Shown here: in pieces, positions 1 to 7,165 of the stretch
Numbering within the stretch: the stretch's first letter is position 1
Layout: every line of letters starts with the position of its first letter
Source of the DNA: Ktedonobacteraceae bacterium
GTDB lineage: Bacteria; Chloroflexota; Ktedonobacteria; Ktedonobacterales; Ktedonobacteraceae
NCBI GenBank assembly: GCA_014896635.1
Contig: JADBKA010000100.1
Coordinates: forward strand, 1 to 16,818
DNA: 16,818 nucleotides
Reading direction: 5' to 3'
Notes under the pieces: generated by a model
The model's input: the letters and a program-made list of their open reading frames with translations, nothing else
The model's database searches: none
What the model was told of the DNA's origin: nothing
Translations under genes and position numbers: made by a program

Positions 1-1522
1 AGCTGATCTGGGCAGACGAGATATGTGTGAGGTCATAGCGGTGTTCTGTCACCCTCTCGCTGCTGTGTGTAGCAATGTGCAGCAGCGGTCGGTCTGCGAT
101 CTCATTAAGCACGAGCACCGCCTGCCGTGTGAGCGCCACCAGGCGCGCCGGACTGCGATACGCTTCGAGCGCCGGTATCAGGGCGGAGACCAGCAGATCT
201 TCTCCCGTTGCGCTGAGATACTCGGCCAGCCGCTGCTCCAGGCGCTGTCGGCTTTGCTGCGGCACGATGCCGCCCAGATTCGCCAGCCGCTCTTGCTCCA
301 ACCCGGATGGCATCCAGGCTTCGACAAATGGCAGACAGCGTACCCGGCGATCCTGCTGTCCCTCGTCACATGGCAAAAAAGCGTGCAGCAGTGGAGCCAG
401 GCGCGCCAGCGCCTTCTCTGTCGCCGTCCCCGGCGGAACGTCAACGACGAACCACTCACTTCCGCCCAGGCTGGCGATAGCAAGCGCCAGGCGCGTGTAA
501 GGTGAAGAACGCGCTTCCAGCGCCGTCACTCCAGCCGGGGCCGCTCCCGGCGGCCAGACAGCGACATGTGTGAGTCGTTCCAATGGGGCGGCATGCGCGA
601 TATAGCCCTCGGTGAGAGCAGACGAACCGGGAGAGAAAAAGTCCCGCAGCCAGAGGATCTGTCGATCCGTCAGCAGGAACAGTCCTTCGTTCGAGCGCCA
701 CTGGCGCATGCCAAACAGCCCGCTACGATGACGCAGCAGAGGCCGCTGGAGGAAGGCCAGCACGCGCTCCTCTTCTGTCAGCAGGTTTGCCAGCGCCTGC
801 TGAAAACGCAGCGGCACCAGGCGGATCAGTTGCTCAGGTTGGAGAAAGGGGGTCAGCTCCTCAAGCGTCTTTGCCCGCGCCAGCCCGGTACGCTGCTCTG
901 GCGTCAGTCCACTAATAGTATGCCAGATCATCTGCGACTCTTCCTCTTGCGTGACTGCTCGCTTCTTGCGCTGCGTCTGCTGATAGCGGGCCTGCTTCAG
1001 CCAGCGCCGGGCTTCGCGCAATCGCTGAGCGACAGCCGCTGGCGGGCGCAGCGCCACCTCTGGAGTGGGCGCTGCCTGCTGCACAGAGGCCAGCAGCGCG
1101 GTGAGCTGTTCAGACGGAATCTGGTCCAGCGTCGTCCAGGCAGCCGGAGAGTCGGCAAGATGGGGAACCCCGATCAACGTCCAGCCCTCAAGTGGGAAAG
1201 AAGACGGTCCTCTCTCGTGAATGGCGGAGATCTGCAACGCCCCGATGAGCCGTATCGTCACCAGCGCCCCCGGCGTCAGGGCCGGTGTGGCAAGAATGTA
1301 GACAGGTATATCTTTCTGCCCTTCAACAGAGAGCAGCGCAAGGTCAGCAGGTAACGTCGGTTGCGCCGGTTGCTTTCCCGTAACACGCAGACGATCTTGC
1401 TGGCGATCCCAGGAGTACAGCCAGCAGTCCTGCTGAGCCTGCTGCACACGGACTTCCACCGTGAGCAGTGACGAATCGGTTAAGTCTGGTTGTGCTCTGC
1501 TACGCGGTGTTTCCAGAGACAT
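1..1522 (-). CDS. Fluoride-riboswitch-controlled protein: degenerate inorganic-pyrophosphatase-like domain plus PH-like domains (3' end outside window)
   Basis: The minus strand is open from an ATG at 1522 to the window edge (507 codons, no stop), so the C-terminus is missing. Residues about 20-150 follow the order of family I inorganic pyrophosphatases: a YSWD stretch (37-40) where the enzyme has YEID, an LPAD segment (57-60) where it has YPxNYG, then VYILATPALTPGALVTIRLI (74-93), matching the family's VLV-TP-PLxPGSxIRxRPxG strand pair, then a GVP near 118. The catalytic Lys, Glu, Tyr and the DGDPxD aspartates are not present, so it is unlikely to hydrolyse PPi. Residues 160-260 are charged and helical. 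Segments near 279-363 (LFLLTDRQILWL) and 459-507 (RLVALTRQAVLVLNE) look like bacterial PH/YokE-like strands. It is the only gene seen behind riboswitch copy 1. ATG 1522 is chosen because GGGAAGAGAG precedes it; an in-frame ATG at 1537 abuts the terminator U-tract. The CDS is secure; the domain reading is inference from memory of the families. Confidence 0.82.
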   Translation of the reverse strand, partial: MSLETPRSRAQPDLTDSSLLTVEVRVQQAQQDCWLYSWDRQQDRLRVTGKQPAQPTLPADLALLSVEGQKDIPVYILATPALTPGALVTIRLIGALQISAIHERGPSSFPLEGWTLIGVPHLADSPAAWTTLDQIPSEQLTALLASVQQAAPTPEVALRPPAAVAQRLREARRWLKQARYQQTQRKKRAVTQEEESQMIWHTISGLTPEQRTGLARAKTLEELTPFLQPEQLIRLVPLRFQQALANLLTEEERVLAFLQRPLLRHRSGLFGMRQWRSNEGLFLLTDRQILWLRDFFSPGSSALTEGYIAHAAPLERLTHVAVWPPGAAPAGVTALEARSSPYTRLALAIASLGGSEWFVVDVPPGTATEKALARLAPLLHAFLPCDEGQQDRRVRCLPFVEAWMPSGLEQERLANLGGIVPQQSRQRLEQRLAEYLSATGEDLLVSALIPALEAYRSPARLVALTRQAVLVLNEIADRPLLHIATHSSERVTEHRYDLTHISSAQIS

Positions 1523-1537
1523 CACTCTCTTCCCCAT

Positions 1538-1581
1538 AAAAAAAGCTTCTACGCCCCACCTCTCGGTGAGCCATAGAAGCT
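1538..1581 (-). terminator. Riboswitch-gated intrinsic terminator, copy 1
   Basis: AGCTTCTA (1581-1574) pairs perfectly with TAGAAGCT (1551-1544). An inner CACC-GAGA-GGTG hairpin lies between the arms, and an uninterrupted run of seven U (1544-1538) follows. The first arm overlaps the aptamer pseudoknot strand, so the two folds are mutually exclusive. Confidence 0.9.
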
Positions 1582-1620
1582 ATTAGCCGTTGCCGGTCAT
1601 TACGCGAGCCTCATCGCGGG
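1538..1620 (-). promoter_or_regulatory. Fluoride riboswitch (crcB motif), copy 1
   Basis: Read on the minus strand. P1 is CGCG/CGCG (1618-1615 with 1606-1603) enclosing ATGAGGCT. A second stem, CCG-GCAA-CGG (1596-1587), has a GNRA loop and is followed by CTAATAGCTTCTA. The pseudoknot pairs GAGGCT of the P1 loop (1613-1608) with AGCTTC (1581-1576). This matches the fluoride aptamer arrangement (GAUGAGGC in the P1 loop; UGAUGGCCUCUAC at the 3' side, as in Thermotoga). The 3' pseudoknot strand is also the first arm of the terminator, so fluoride binding should prevent termination and switch on the gene at 1522. Confidence 0.9.
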
Positions 1621-1638
1621 ATCACTGTTCCTGTCAAT

Positions 1639-1667
1639 AGTATAGGAAGGGAGAGAAGAAAAATCAA
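1639..1667 (-). promoter_or_regulatory. Sigma-70 promoter of riboswitch copy 1
   Basis: On the minus strand TTGATT (1667-1662) and TATACT (1644-1639) are separated by exactly 17 bp. The predicted start lies near 1632, about 12 nt before the aptamer P1. It diverges from the copy 2 promoter, with under 80 bp between the two -35 boxes. Confidence 0.8.
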
Positions 1668-1744
1668 GCCTGTGTGCGAGCATTGTTCGCTTGCCTTGCA
1701 AAAAGAAGTCATTGCTTATGAGAAACTTCAGGCCAGGACAGGGC

Positions 1745-1773
1745 TTGAAAAAGCGCCTCCGACATGCTATACT
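1745..1773 (+). promoter_or_regulatory. Sigma-70 promoter of riboswitch copy 2
   Basis: TTGAAA (1745-1750) and TATACT (1768-1773) with a 17-bp spacer; predicted start near 1780, about 20 nt before the aptamer P1. Confidence 0.8.
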
Positions 1774-1796
1774 GATGCAAGAAGAAATCACAAGAG

Positions 1797-1899
1797 ATTG
1801 GGTAATGGAGTCTACCCTGTCGAAGTAAGGATTTCGGCAAAACTGCATAGGTGCTAATGGCTCCTGATGATGCCTGGGTGCGGAGTCAGGAGCCTTTTT
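1797..1899 (+). promoter_or_regulatory. Fluoride riboswitch (crcB motif), copy 2
   Basis: P1 is GGGTA/TACCC (1800-1804 with 1813-1817) enclosing ATGGAGTC. A variable hairpin GTCGAAGT/ATTTCGGC (1819-1838) follows, then AAAACTGC and a short GCA/TGC stem (1845-1847 with 1852-1854), then TAATGGCTCCTGA. The pseudoknot pairs GGAGTC (1807-1812) with GGCTCC (1859-1864, one G-U). The order and conserved bases fit the fluoride aptamer. The downstream gene is a CPA2-type antiporter, a gene class already known behind fluoride riboswitches, which supports the call. Confidence 0.9.
1859..1899 (+). terminator. Riboswitch-gated intrinsic terminator, copy 2
   Basis: GGCTCCTGA (1859-1867) pairs perfectly with TCAGGAGCC (1886-1894), followed by TTTTT (1895-1899). 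The first arm contains the aptamer pseudoknot strand GGCTCC, so ligand-stabilised pseudoknot and terminator compete, as in copies 1 and 3. Confidence 0.92.
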
Positions 1900-1965
1900 G
1901 TGTCTTTTTGCTCTCCGTCTCTCTCATCCGGGCAGAACCAGTAGAGATAGAAAAGGAGAAGAGCA

Positions 1966-3171
1966 TTGGACAACATCTGGATCATCGCGGCCATCTGGAT
2001 GGGGACAGCGCTGCTGGCAAGTCTCATTTCGGTCCGTCTTGGCATCTCGGTCGCTCTCGTCGAGATCTTCCTGGGAGTGATCGGTGGCAACTACCTCGGC
2101 TTTCACACCACGCCCTGGATTGACTTTCTCGCCAGCTTCGGTTCCGTCCTGCTGACCTTTCTAGCGGGGGCAGAGATTGACCCTGATTCCTTTCGTAAGC
2201 ATCTCACCCCCAGTCTTGTCATCGGGAGCATCTCCTTCCTGCTCCCTTTTCTGGGGGCGCTGGCTTTTGCTCTGTTTGTGGCCCACTGGGATCTGCATGC
2301 TGCCGAGATCGCCGGTATCGCACTCTCCACCACCTCTGTTGCTGTGGTCTACGCGGTAATGGTCGAGACGGGCCTGAATACAACCGATCTGGGGAAGCTC
2401 ATCCTTGCCGCCTGCTTTGTGACGGACTTCGGCACGGTGCTGGCCCTGGGCGTGCTTTTTGCCAGTTTCAACCTCTGGATGCTGGTCTTCCTCGCGGTCA
2501 TGGTGGCCGTGCTCTGGAAACTGCAACCCATCACGCGCTGGCTGATCGGCAAATGGGGTGGGCGCGTCAGCGAGATTGAGGTCAAGTTCCTTTTCCTGCT
2601 GCTCTTCCTGCTAGGGGGGCTTGCCAGTATTGCCAGGAGTGAGGCGGTGCTGCCAGCCTACCTGGTCGGCCTGGTGATCGCCGGCGTCTTTGTGCGTGAT
2701 CGCGTGCTGGTGAATCGCATTCGCAGCATTGCTTTTGCACTGCTCACACCGTTTTTCTTCATCAAAGCAGGGACTTACGTCTCCATCCCTGCTCTGCTCA
2801 CGGGCTTCTTGCTTATTCTGGTACTGCTGACCATCAAGATAGCGACGAAATTCCTCAGCGTCTGGCCGCTCACGCGGGTGTTCAAGCTGACGCCCCGCGA
2901 GGGAAATTACACCACATTACTCATGTCAACCGGACTTACGTTCGGCAGCATCTCCGCTCTTTATGGCCTGACGCATGGAATCATCAACCAGGTGCAATAC
3001 ACCATCCTGGTCACGGTCGTGATCGGCTCAGCAGTTGTGCCGACGTTCATTGCTCAGACCTGGTTCCTCCCCAGGCGCAGCACACCGCTTTCGGAATCTG
3101 CCCAACAGGAAGTGGAGAGCCTGGCTGAAGAAGATGCCGTGCTGGAAGTTGAGGGAAGGAAAGAGGCATGA
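1966..3171 (+). CDS. CPA2-type cation/proton antiporter (Na_H_Exchanger family), candidate fluoride-resistance transporter
   Basis: A 401-residue membrane protein with about 11-12 hydrophobic segments across residues 4-365 and a short acidic cytoplasmic tail (377-401). Family hallmarks are FLAGAEID (65-72), the STTSVAVVYAV stretch (121-131) of the unwound helix, FVTDFG (151-156) where CPA antiporters carry the paired ion-binding acids, and TPFFFIKAGT (261-270). The usual DD or ND pair is TD here (T153-D154), leaving one acid. The start is TTG at 1966: AAGGAG (1953-1958) sits 7 nt upstream, and there is no better ATG. It is the first gene after riboswitch copy 2, and its stop overlaps the next start (ATGA). 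Fluoride riboswitches commonly precede antiporters of this class. The inferred role is helping cells survive fluoride by moving F- or by proton/cation compensation; the substrate cannot be read from sequence. Confidence 0.93.
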   Translation: MDNIWIIAAIWMGTALLASLISVRLGISVALVEIFLGVIGGNYLGFHTTPWIDFLASFGSVLLTFLAGAEIDPDSFRKHLTPSLVIGSISFLLPFLGALAFALFVAHWDLHAAEIAGIALSTTSVAVVYAVMVETGLNTTDLGKLILAACFVTDFGTVLALGVLFASFNLWMLVFLAVMVAVLWKLQPITRWLIGKWGGRVSEIEVKFLFLLLFLLGGLASIARSEAVLPAYLVGLVIAGVFVRDRVLVNRIRSIAFALLTPFFFIKAGTYVSIPALLTGFLLILVLLTIKIATKFLSVWPLTRVFKLTPREGNYTTLLMSTGLTFGSISALYGLTHGIINQVQYTILVTVVIGSAVVPTFIAQTWFLPRRSTPLSESAQQEVESLAEEDAVLEVEGRKEA

Positions 3172-3521
3172 ATTGCTACCTATGCTACCTTGAAACAGGC
3201 TATACTTCTCGTACAGCCCTGGCTTGCTGTCACACCTGCGGAGCTGGCATGTGCGAGCAGCACCTGATCGCCGTCATCACTCAACGTATGAGTGGTATGG
3301 CTGGTCCAGGCATGCAAGGGCGGCGCCTGCTCTGTACACGCTGCTATGCGGATGCGACTCCAGAAGCTCGTCCTTCCACCGTTCGCCGACAGCGGCCACA
3401 ACGTCCCTGGTGGCAACGATTCAGACAGCCAAAGCAGCCTATACTGCCACAGCCGGAGGAAGCCGTTGCATTGGTAGAGCGATTCTTGAAACATCAGCAG
3501 CAGGAGAAGCCTGAAAAATAA
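3168..3521 (+). CDS. Small zinc-finger protein (DUF2180-like), coupled to the antiporter
   Basis: 117 residues. The start ATG overlaps the antiporter stop (ATGA), with an AAGGAAAGAGG-type Shine-Dalgarno just upstream, so the two are almost certainly translationally coupled and under riboswitch copy 2. The N-terminal 60 residues carry C3-x2-C6, C20/C21-x2-C24, C29-x2-H32 (TCGAGMCEQH) and C56-x2-C59, a treble-clef or zinc-ribbon pattern resembling the DUF2180 group. Residues 65-117 are basic, Pro/Gln-rich and end in a short helix. No enzymatic residues or membrane segments are visible. The role is unknown; it could be a cytoplasmic partner or regulator of the antiporter. The gene ends 16 bases before the stop of the convergent universal stress gene. 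Confidence 0.85.
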   Translation: MNCYLCYLETGYTSRTALACCHTCGAGMCEQHLIAVITQRMSGMAGPGMQGRRLLCTRCYADATPEARPSTVRRQRPQRPWWQRFRQPKQPILPQPEEAVALVERFLKHQQQEKPEK

Positions 3522-3533
3522 ATCTGTCCAGAG

Positions 3534-3584
3534 AAGGTCAGCGCACGAGCAGCACATGACAACGTGCGTGTCGGCTGACCTTTT
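3534..3584 (+). terminator. Intrinsic terminator between convergent fluoride operons
   Basis: AAGGTCAGC (3534-3542) pairs with GCTGACCTT (3574-3582), with an inner GCACG/CGTGC pair (3543-3547 with 3563-3567), followed by TTTT. It ends the plus-strand operon, yet lies within the last codons of the minus-strand universal stress gene. On the minus strand the hairpin is followed only by a weak CTTCTC tract. Confidence 0.65.
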
Positions 3585-3960
3585 CCGCAGTGGTGCCGAC
3601 CACCCTCTGCCAGATGCTCGTATGAGCGCTGTGTCCGAGCACGATGATGTCAACATCGTGCTCGCTGGCAACGTCGATGATGGTACAAGCGACCTGACCC
3701 GCCCGGATCACGCGCCGCAGTTCGACTCCTTTGCATTGTGCGTAAAGAGACGCTTGCTCCAGCATCTCCTCACAGGTCCAGTCTGCAAGCGATTTCTCTT
3801 CCTCCATCTCTCCTACTGTCGCAGCTAGACGGGGAAGCCGCTCTTCAACTGCCAGCGCCCAGACCTCGGCATGCATCAGCCGAGCCAGATCGAGCGCCGC
3901 ATCAAGCGCGCGTCGTGCGCCAGCCGAACCATCATAGGCTACTAACATTTTCCGAAACAT
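3538..3960 (-). CDS. Universal stress protein (UspA family)
   Basis: 140 residues, a single Usp domain of normal length. The N-terminus KMLVAYDGSAGARRAL (4-19) has the family's Asp-Gly-Ser entry. The C-terminal nucleotide loop follows G-2x-G-9x-G(S/T), here G-HS-A-(9x)-GT, with Ala replacing the second Gly; it ends in a HVLLVR strand. AAAGGAAACGAGG precedes the ATG. It lies 31 bases after the DUF4129 gene and is the last gene of the minus-strand operon headed by riboswitch copy 3. UspA-type genes are recurrent fluoride-riboswitch targets, which independently supports the operon reading. The likely role is as a nucleotide-binding stress protein in the cytoplasm. Whether it binds ATP is uncertain because of the Gly-to-Ala change. 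Confidence 0.9.
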   Translation of the reverse strand: MFRKMLVAYDGSAGARRALDAALDLARLMHAEVWALAVEERLPRLAATVGEMEEEKSLADWTCEEMLEQASLYAQCKGVELRRVIRAGQVACTIIDVASEHDVDIIVLGHSAHTSIWQRVVGTTAEKVSRHARCHVLLVR

Positions 3961-3991
3961 CCTCGTTTCCTTTCGCCTGCATGGATCGTGT

Positions 3992-5509
3992 CTACCGTGT
4001 CCACGTCTGCCCGGTCAAACGCCTGATCAGGCGCGGGACCCAGGTCCGCAGATAGGCCCGCCGGGGCTGCTCAAGCTGCTGTTGACCGTAGCGTTCACAG
4101 AGGTAGTCTTCGGTGAGTTGATGGAAAATGCTCAGCGCCGATGGTTCATCAGCATCGGCTGGAGCTGCATGCGTATTCAGCACAGGATGCAGTCGCGCTT
4201 CATATTCCAGCGGCGTTTCATCGAGATGACGCGCTGCTTCGGGCCGGGCCTGCGCGAGAGAGGAGAGCAGCAGGCGATAGTAGGCACGCGCCGAATCCGC
4301 CGCCGGCAGCGGCACGTTTTCCGCTCCAGCCGTTGCCTGACGACGGTCACGATGGCGTTGCCGCCGCTCTGCCAGGATCGCCTGCCGGTCCAGGCGTTCG
4401 CGCGTCTCATCGACGTGCGCTCGCTCAGGCGCATGCACCCACTGCCGCAGCGCCGCCCTTACCAGCACAATGAGCAGCAGCGCGATCAATGCCAGCGCCG
4501 TCCACTGCCCGGCGACCAGCCACTGCGGCGCGAGTTGGACGGGATGCTGTGCATTCGCCAGATGGCTGAATGGTGACACCGGCTGGCGGATCGTAACTGG
4601 CTGTCCTTTGCTCAGACCGATCAGGTTGAACAGCCAGGAGAACAGAGCAAAAAGCGGCGAGAGCACGATGAGCAGCAGAACGTACAGCAGCCAGCCGAGC
4701 AGTGTTCCCAGCATCTCCCACACAGGACGCAGTGCTGTGACCAGCCAGATCAGCGAGCCATAAGAAAAGAGGGCTTCCAGCACCAGCACCAGCGCGGTCA
4801 GCCCACAGCCGAACAGGGCGAGCGCCAGCAGCCAGAAGCGTGTCGGATCGGCCTGCTCTCCGGCTGCCAGGCGCAGTGTACGTACAGAAGCGAGGCGTGC
4901 CAGCGAGAGCGCCACCAGTCCACTGAGGAAAAACAGCGTCAGGCTCCCCTCCAGTGCGCTCAGCAGCGACGAGCCACGCGGCACCAACACCGCCAGCACC
5001 AACACCGCCAGCAAGATTCCCAGACTTACCTTGAAGGAGCTGGCGAGCGAGGCATACTCAAAGCCAGTGCGCGCACGCGCCAGACTGCGCCGCCACAGCC
5101 AGAAGAGCAAGAGGAGATCAATAATCACTACTCCCAGGTCTGAACCACGCCAGAGGGCAGGAACGTATGGTCCCACGACAAGCCCCCACACTAGCAGCAG
5201 ACTCCCCAGACGCAGCAGCGCCAACATTGGCGTCCGCTGCCCTCCCCGCTGCACATGTCCACGCATCTGCCAGGAGGCAACGAGCATCGCCCACCACAGC
5301 AGACCGAGCATGCACAGCGCGAGTTGAGCCGGTCCGATGGGAACATCGGCGATGGTCCCGCCAACAACCAGTGTGAGCAAGGCCAGCGCCATTCCCAGCG
5401 GCTGCGCTTCCATCACACTGCTGCTCCAGCGGCAGCGCACCCCTTCAGCAAGTTGAAGGGCGTGGCGCTTCTGTCCGTTGCTTCTGAGTAAGTGTACGGA
5501 GAAGCTCAT
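3992..5509 (-). CDS. Multi-pass membrane protein with C-terminal DUF4129 domain
   Basis: 505 residues. About nine to ten hydrophobic segments span residues 37-352 (for example 37-55, 60-80, 97-117, 163-177, 226-246, 265-295, 334-352), followed by a charged linker (355-395) rich in Arg and Glu. The C-terminus 403-490 is typical DUF4129: SARAYYRLLLSSLA (406-419), an ETPLEYEARL motif (431-440), then LTEDYLCERYG (465-475). No transglutaminase core is present, unlike TgpA-type proteins that end in the same domain. GGGAGG lies 7 nt before the ATG. DUF4129 proteins usually sit beside DUF58 and MoxR genes; the DUF58 gene is directly upstream, but no MoxR ATPase is in the window. Predicted to be an inner-membrane protein; biochemical function unknown. 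Confidence 0.87.
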   Translation of the reverse strand: MSFSVHLLRSNGQKRHALQLAEGVRCRWSSSVMEAQPLGMALALLTLVVGGTIADVPIGPAQLALCMLGLLWWAMLVASWQMRGHVQRGGQRTPMLALLRLGSLLLVWGLVVGPYVPALWRGSDLGVVIIDLLLLFWLWRRSLARARTGFEYASLASSFKVSLGILLAVLVLAVLVPRGSSLLSALEGSLTLFFLSGLVALSLARLASVRTLRLAAGEQADPTRFWLLALALFGCGLTALVLVLEALFSYGSLIWLVTALRPVWEMLGTLLGWLLYVLLLIVLSPLFALFSWLFNLIGLSKGQPVTIRQPVSPFSHLANAQHPVQLAPQWLVAGQWTALALIALLLIVLVRAALRQWVHAPERAHVDETRERLDRQAILAERRQRHRDRRQATAGAENVPLPAADSARAYYRLLLSSLAQARPEAARHLDETPLEYEARLHPVLNTHAAPADADEPSALSIFHQLTEDYLCERYGQQQLEQPRRAYLRTWVPRLIRRLTGQTWTR

Positions 5510-5629
5510 GCCAGACCTCCCTTCCGCCAGGTCTCGTGAGGAGACCCATCAGTGCTAATTCTGGCCAGCAGTCAAATTGATCCAGCTACCTCTTGCTGGT
5601 CTCGGTCTCTCTGTTCCCCCCTCGCTGTC

Positions 5630-6865
5630 TCAGTCAAACCGGTGAACTGCCACGCCTCGCTGCCGCAGCGCATGCAGGCTCGCTACCGTTGCCTGTTGCA
5701 TCACTGTTGCGGGACTGACCAGCAGCACGGTAGTGCCATAGGGCAACGCTCGACATTCAGCCTCAATGACGGGTACCATCGCAGAGGCGAAGTACGGCGC
5801 GAGCTGGCCGAGCGCCTGGAGAATCGCCGCGCTCTGCCGCTCACCACGCGCCATTGGCACACGCACATAGGAGGGCGCTTCTCGCACTCGTCGCGCCTCC
5901 GCCGCCGGGCGCTGTTCAGCGTTCACCTCATCGCCCGACGCAAAGGGCAGCCCGTTCGTCGCCAGCCCGACGGAGTAGCCCTGCTCCAGGCAGGCGCAAG
6001 CAATCGAAGCCGCAATCGTGATGGTCAGTTCCTGGATCTCCGGGTCGATGCCTAGCCAGGACTGCAAAAAAGTTCTGACATCCAGCAGAATCAACAGGCG
6101 GTGTTGTGTGCTCGACTCGTAGATGTGGCTGTGCAGCAGCCCGGTACGCGCTGTCGCCTTCCAGTTGATGCGGCGCAGGTCGTCGCCTTGCTGATAGGCG
6201 CGACTGCCGGCCAGGCGCAACGGATCTTCCAGAAAGCGGCGAGCAGTGGGGCGGGCGCCGAAAGGAAAGTGCGAAGGCAGACCAAAGGCTGCCAGCGGTG
6301 CCACCAGAGGGTAGACAATCAGCGAGACAGGCGGATCAAAATACTCCTTATGCATCAACCAGCCGAGAGGATCGCTACTGCGCACGACTGCCGGACCAAA
6401 GACATGCAGACCACGCTGCATACAGCGGAAGTGAAAGCGGCGCGTCACCCGCTGAAAGCTCCACAGGGAAAAGGCACTTACCAGCGCGGCGCGATTGACC
6501 TTATAGGACGGGATGAGCCGTCCGTTCTCCAATGCGATCTGCGCCGGCACTTCCTCTTCGACCTCCACCCAGGGCAGCGGCAGCCATTGCCGGTTTTCAA
6601 GACTGATTGCCAGCGTGATGCGTTCGCCAAAGAATGCCTTCTGCTGACTGAGACGATGAGACATCACCAGCGAACGTAAAGCGAAGCGATACCACAGATC
6701 GGGTAGCAGCCCCACCATCAAGACAAAACCGGCGGCAAAAAAGACCACCGGCTGGCGCACCAGCACACTGAGCAGCAAGAGCGCCGCCGCCAGCAGATAC
6801 CAGGTGCGGCTCCAGGTCCGTGACGATCTCCCGGCCAGAGCATCAGCGAGAGAATGCTTCTCCAA
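5630..6865 (-). CDS. DUF58 domain-containing membrane-anchored protein
   Basis: 411 residues. Two N-terminal membrane helices (about 22-36 and 39-55) are followed by a beta-rich domain with RSSDPLGW (162-169), then the DUF58 signature GSRAYQQGDDLRRINWKATA (220-239), and a VWA-like strand LLILLDVRTF (257-266). The Asp in the last strand suggests a partial MIDAS-like site, but the full DxSxS is absent (DVRTF), as is common in DUF58. The start is ATG 6865, with AGAGGGA about 9 nt upstream. It lies 43 bases after the small membrane gene and 120 bases before the DUF4129 gene. DUF58 proteins typically work with MoxR ATPases in assembling membrane or surface complexes; no MoxR is seen here. Confidence 0.9.
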   Translation of the reverse strand: MEKHSLADALAGRSSRTWSRTWYLLAAALLLLSVLVRQPVVFFAAGFVLMVGLLPDLWYRFALRSLVMSHRLSQQKAFFGERITLAISLENRQWLPLPWVEVEEEVPAQIALENGRLIPSYKVNRAALVSAFSLWSFQRVTRRFHFRCMQRGLHVFGPAVVRSSDPLGWLMHKEYFDPPVSLIVYPLVAPLAAFGLPSHFPFGARPTARRFLEDPLRLAGSRAYQQGDDLRRINWKATARTGLLHSHIYESSTQHRLLILLDVRTFLQSWLGIDPEIQELTITIAASIACACLEQGYSVGLATNGLPFASGDEVNAEQRPAAEARRVREAPSYVRVPMARGERQSAAILQALGQLAPYFASAMVPVIEAECRALPYGTTVLLVSPATVMQQATVASLHALRQRGVAVHRFD

Positions 6866-6908
6866 TGGTTCTTTCCCTCTCTTCTCTCAGATGAAAGGTA
6901 GCGGTTTC

Positions 6909-7136
6909 TCATGGCAAAGGCACAGGAGCAGGCCGCATTCCAGCGAGCAGAAAGCCGGTCAAGCAGGAAAGCGCCATAAAGACGAGAAACGCAAAAAGTG
7001 CTGTTTGCAGCCCTGCCAGCAGTGGCTCTCTCCGACTGAGGTAATGGTGGGAATATTCGTCATAGGTGATGAGAAAAGCCATCAGGCTACCAATGCTCCC
7101 GAATATCGCCCCGATAGCCAGTACCAGTAGAAACAT
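6909..7136 (-). CDS. Small two-helix membrane protein, first gene after riboswitch copy 3
   Basis: 75 residues starting at ATG 7136. The same frame is open upstream to 7226, but that part is riboswitch and terminator, so the longer start is rejected; GAGAGAGGG lies just before 7136. Two hydrophobic helices (about 2-24 and 43-66) flank a polar loop containing YDEYSHHYLSRRE (25-37). The second helix ends in GFLLAGMRPAPVPLP. It is too short and lacks the Gly-rich signature of FluC/CrcB channels (about 125 residues, four helices). I do not recognise a family. Its position directly behind a fluoride switch and ahead of DUF58/DUF4129 suggests a membrane accessory of that complex or a fluoride-stress peptide. 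Confidence 0.8.
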   Translation of the reverse strand: MFLLVLAIGAIFGSIGSLMAFLITYDEYSHHYLSRREPLLAGLQTALFAFLVFMALSCLTGFLLAGMRPAPVPLP

Positions 7137-7165
7137 TGCGTCGCCCTCTCTCTGCTCAGGTCTGC

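Noticed and set aside
566..1354. A 262-codon plus-strand ORF opposite the riboswitch-controlled minus gene
   Set aside because: Its product is Gln/Arg-rich and low complexity, without a Shine-Dalgarno; the minus frame is continuous, protein-like and has a promoter and riboswitch.
5530..5546. GGTCTC/GAGACC hairpin between the DUF58 and DUF4129 genes as a terminator
   Set aside because: Only 6 bp and no U-tract on either strand, so it is not taken as splitting the operon.
6909..7136. The small membrane protein as a FluC/CrcB fluoride channel
   Set aside because: Two helices and 75 residues instead of four helices and about 125; the Gly-rich and Asn/Phe signatures are absent.
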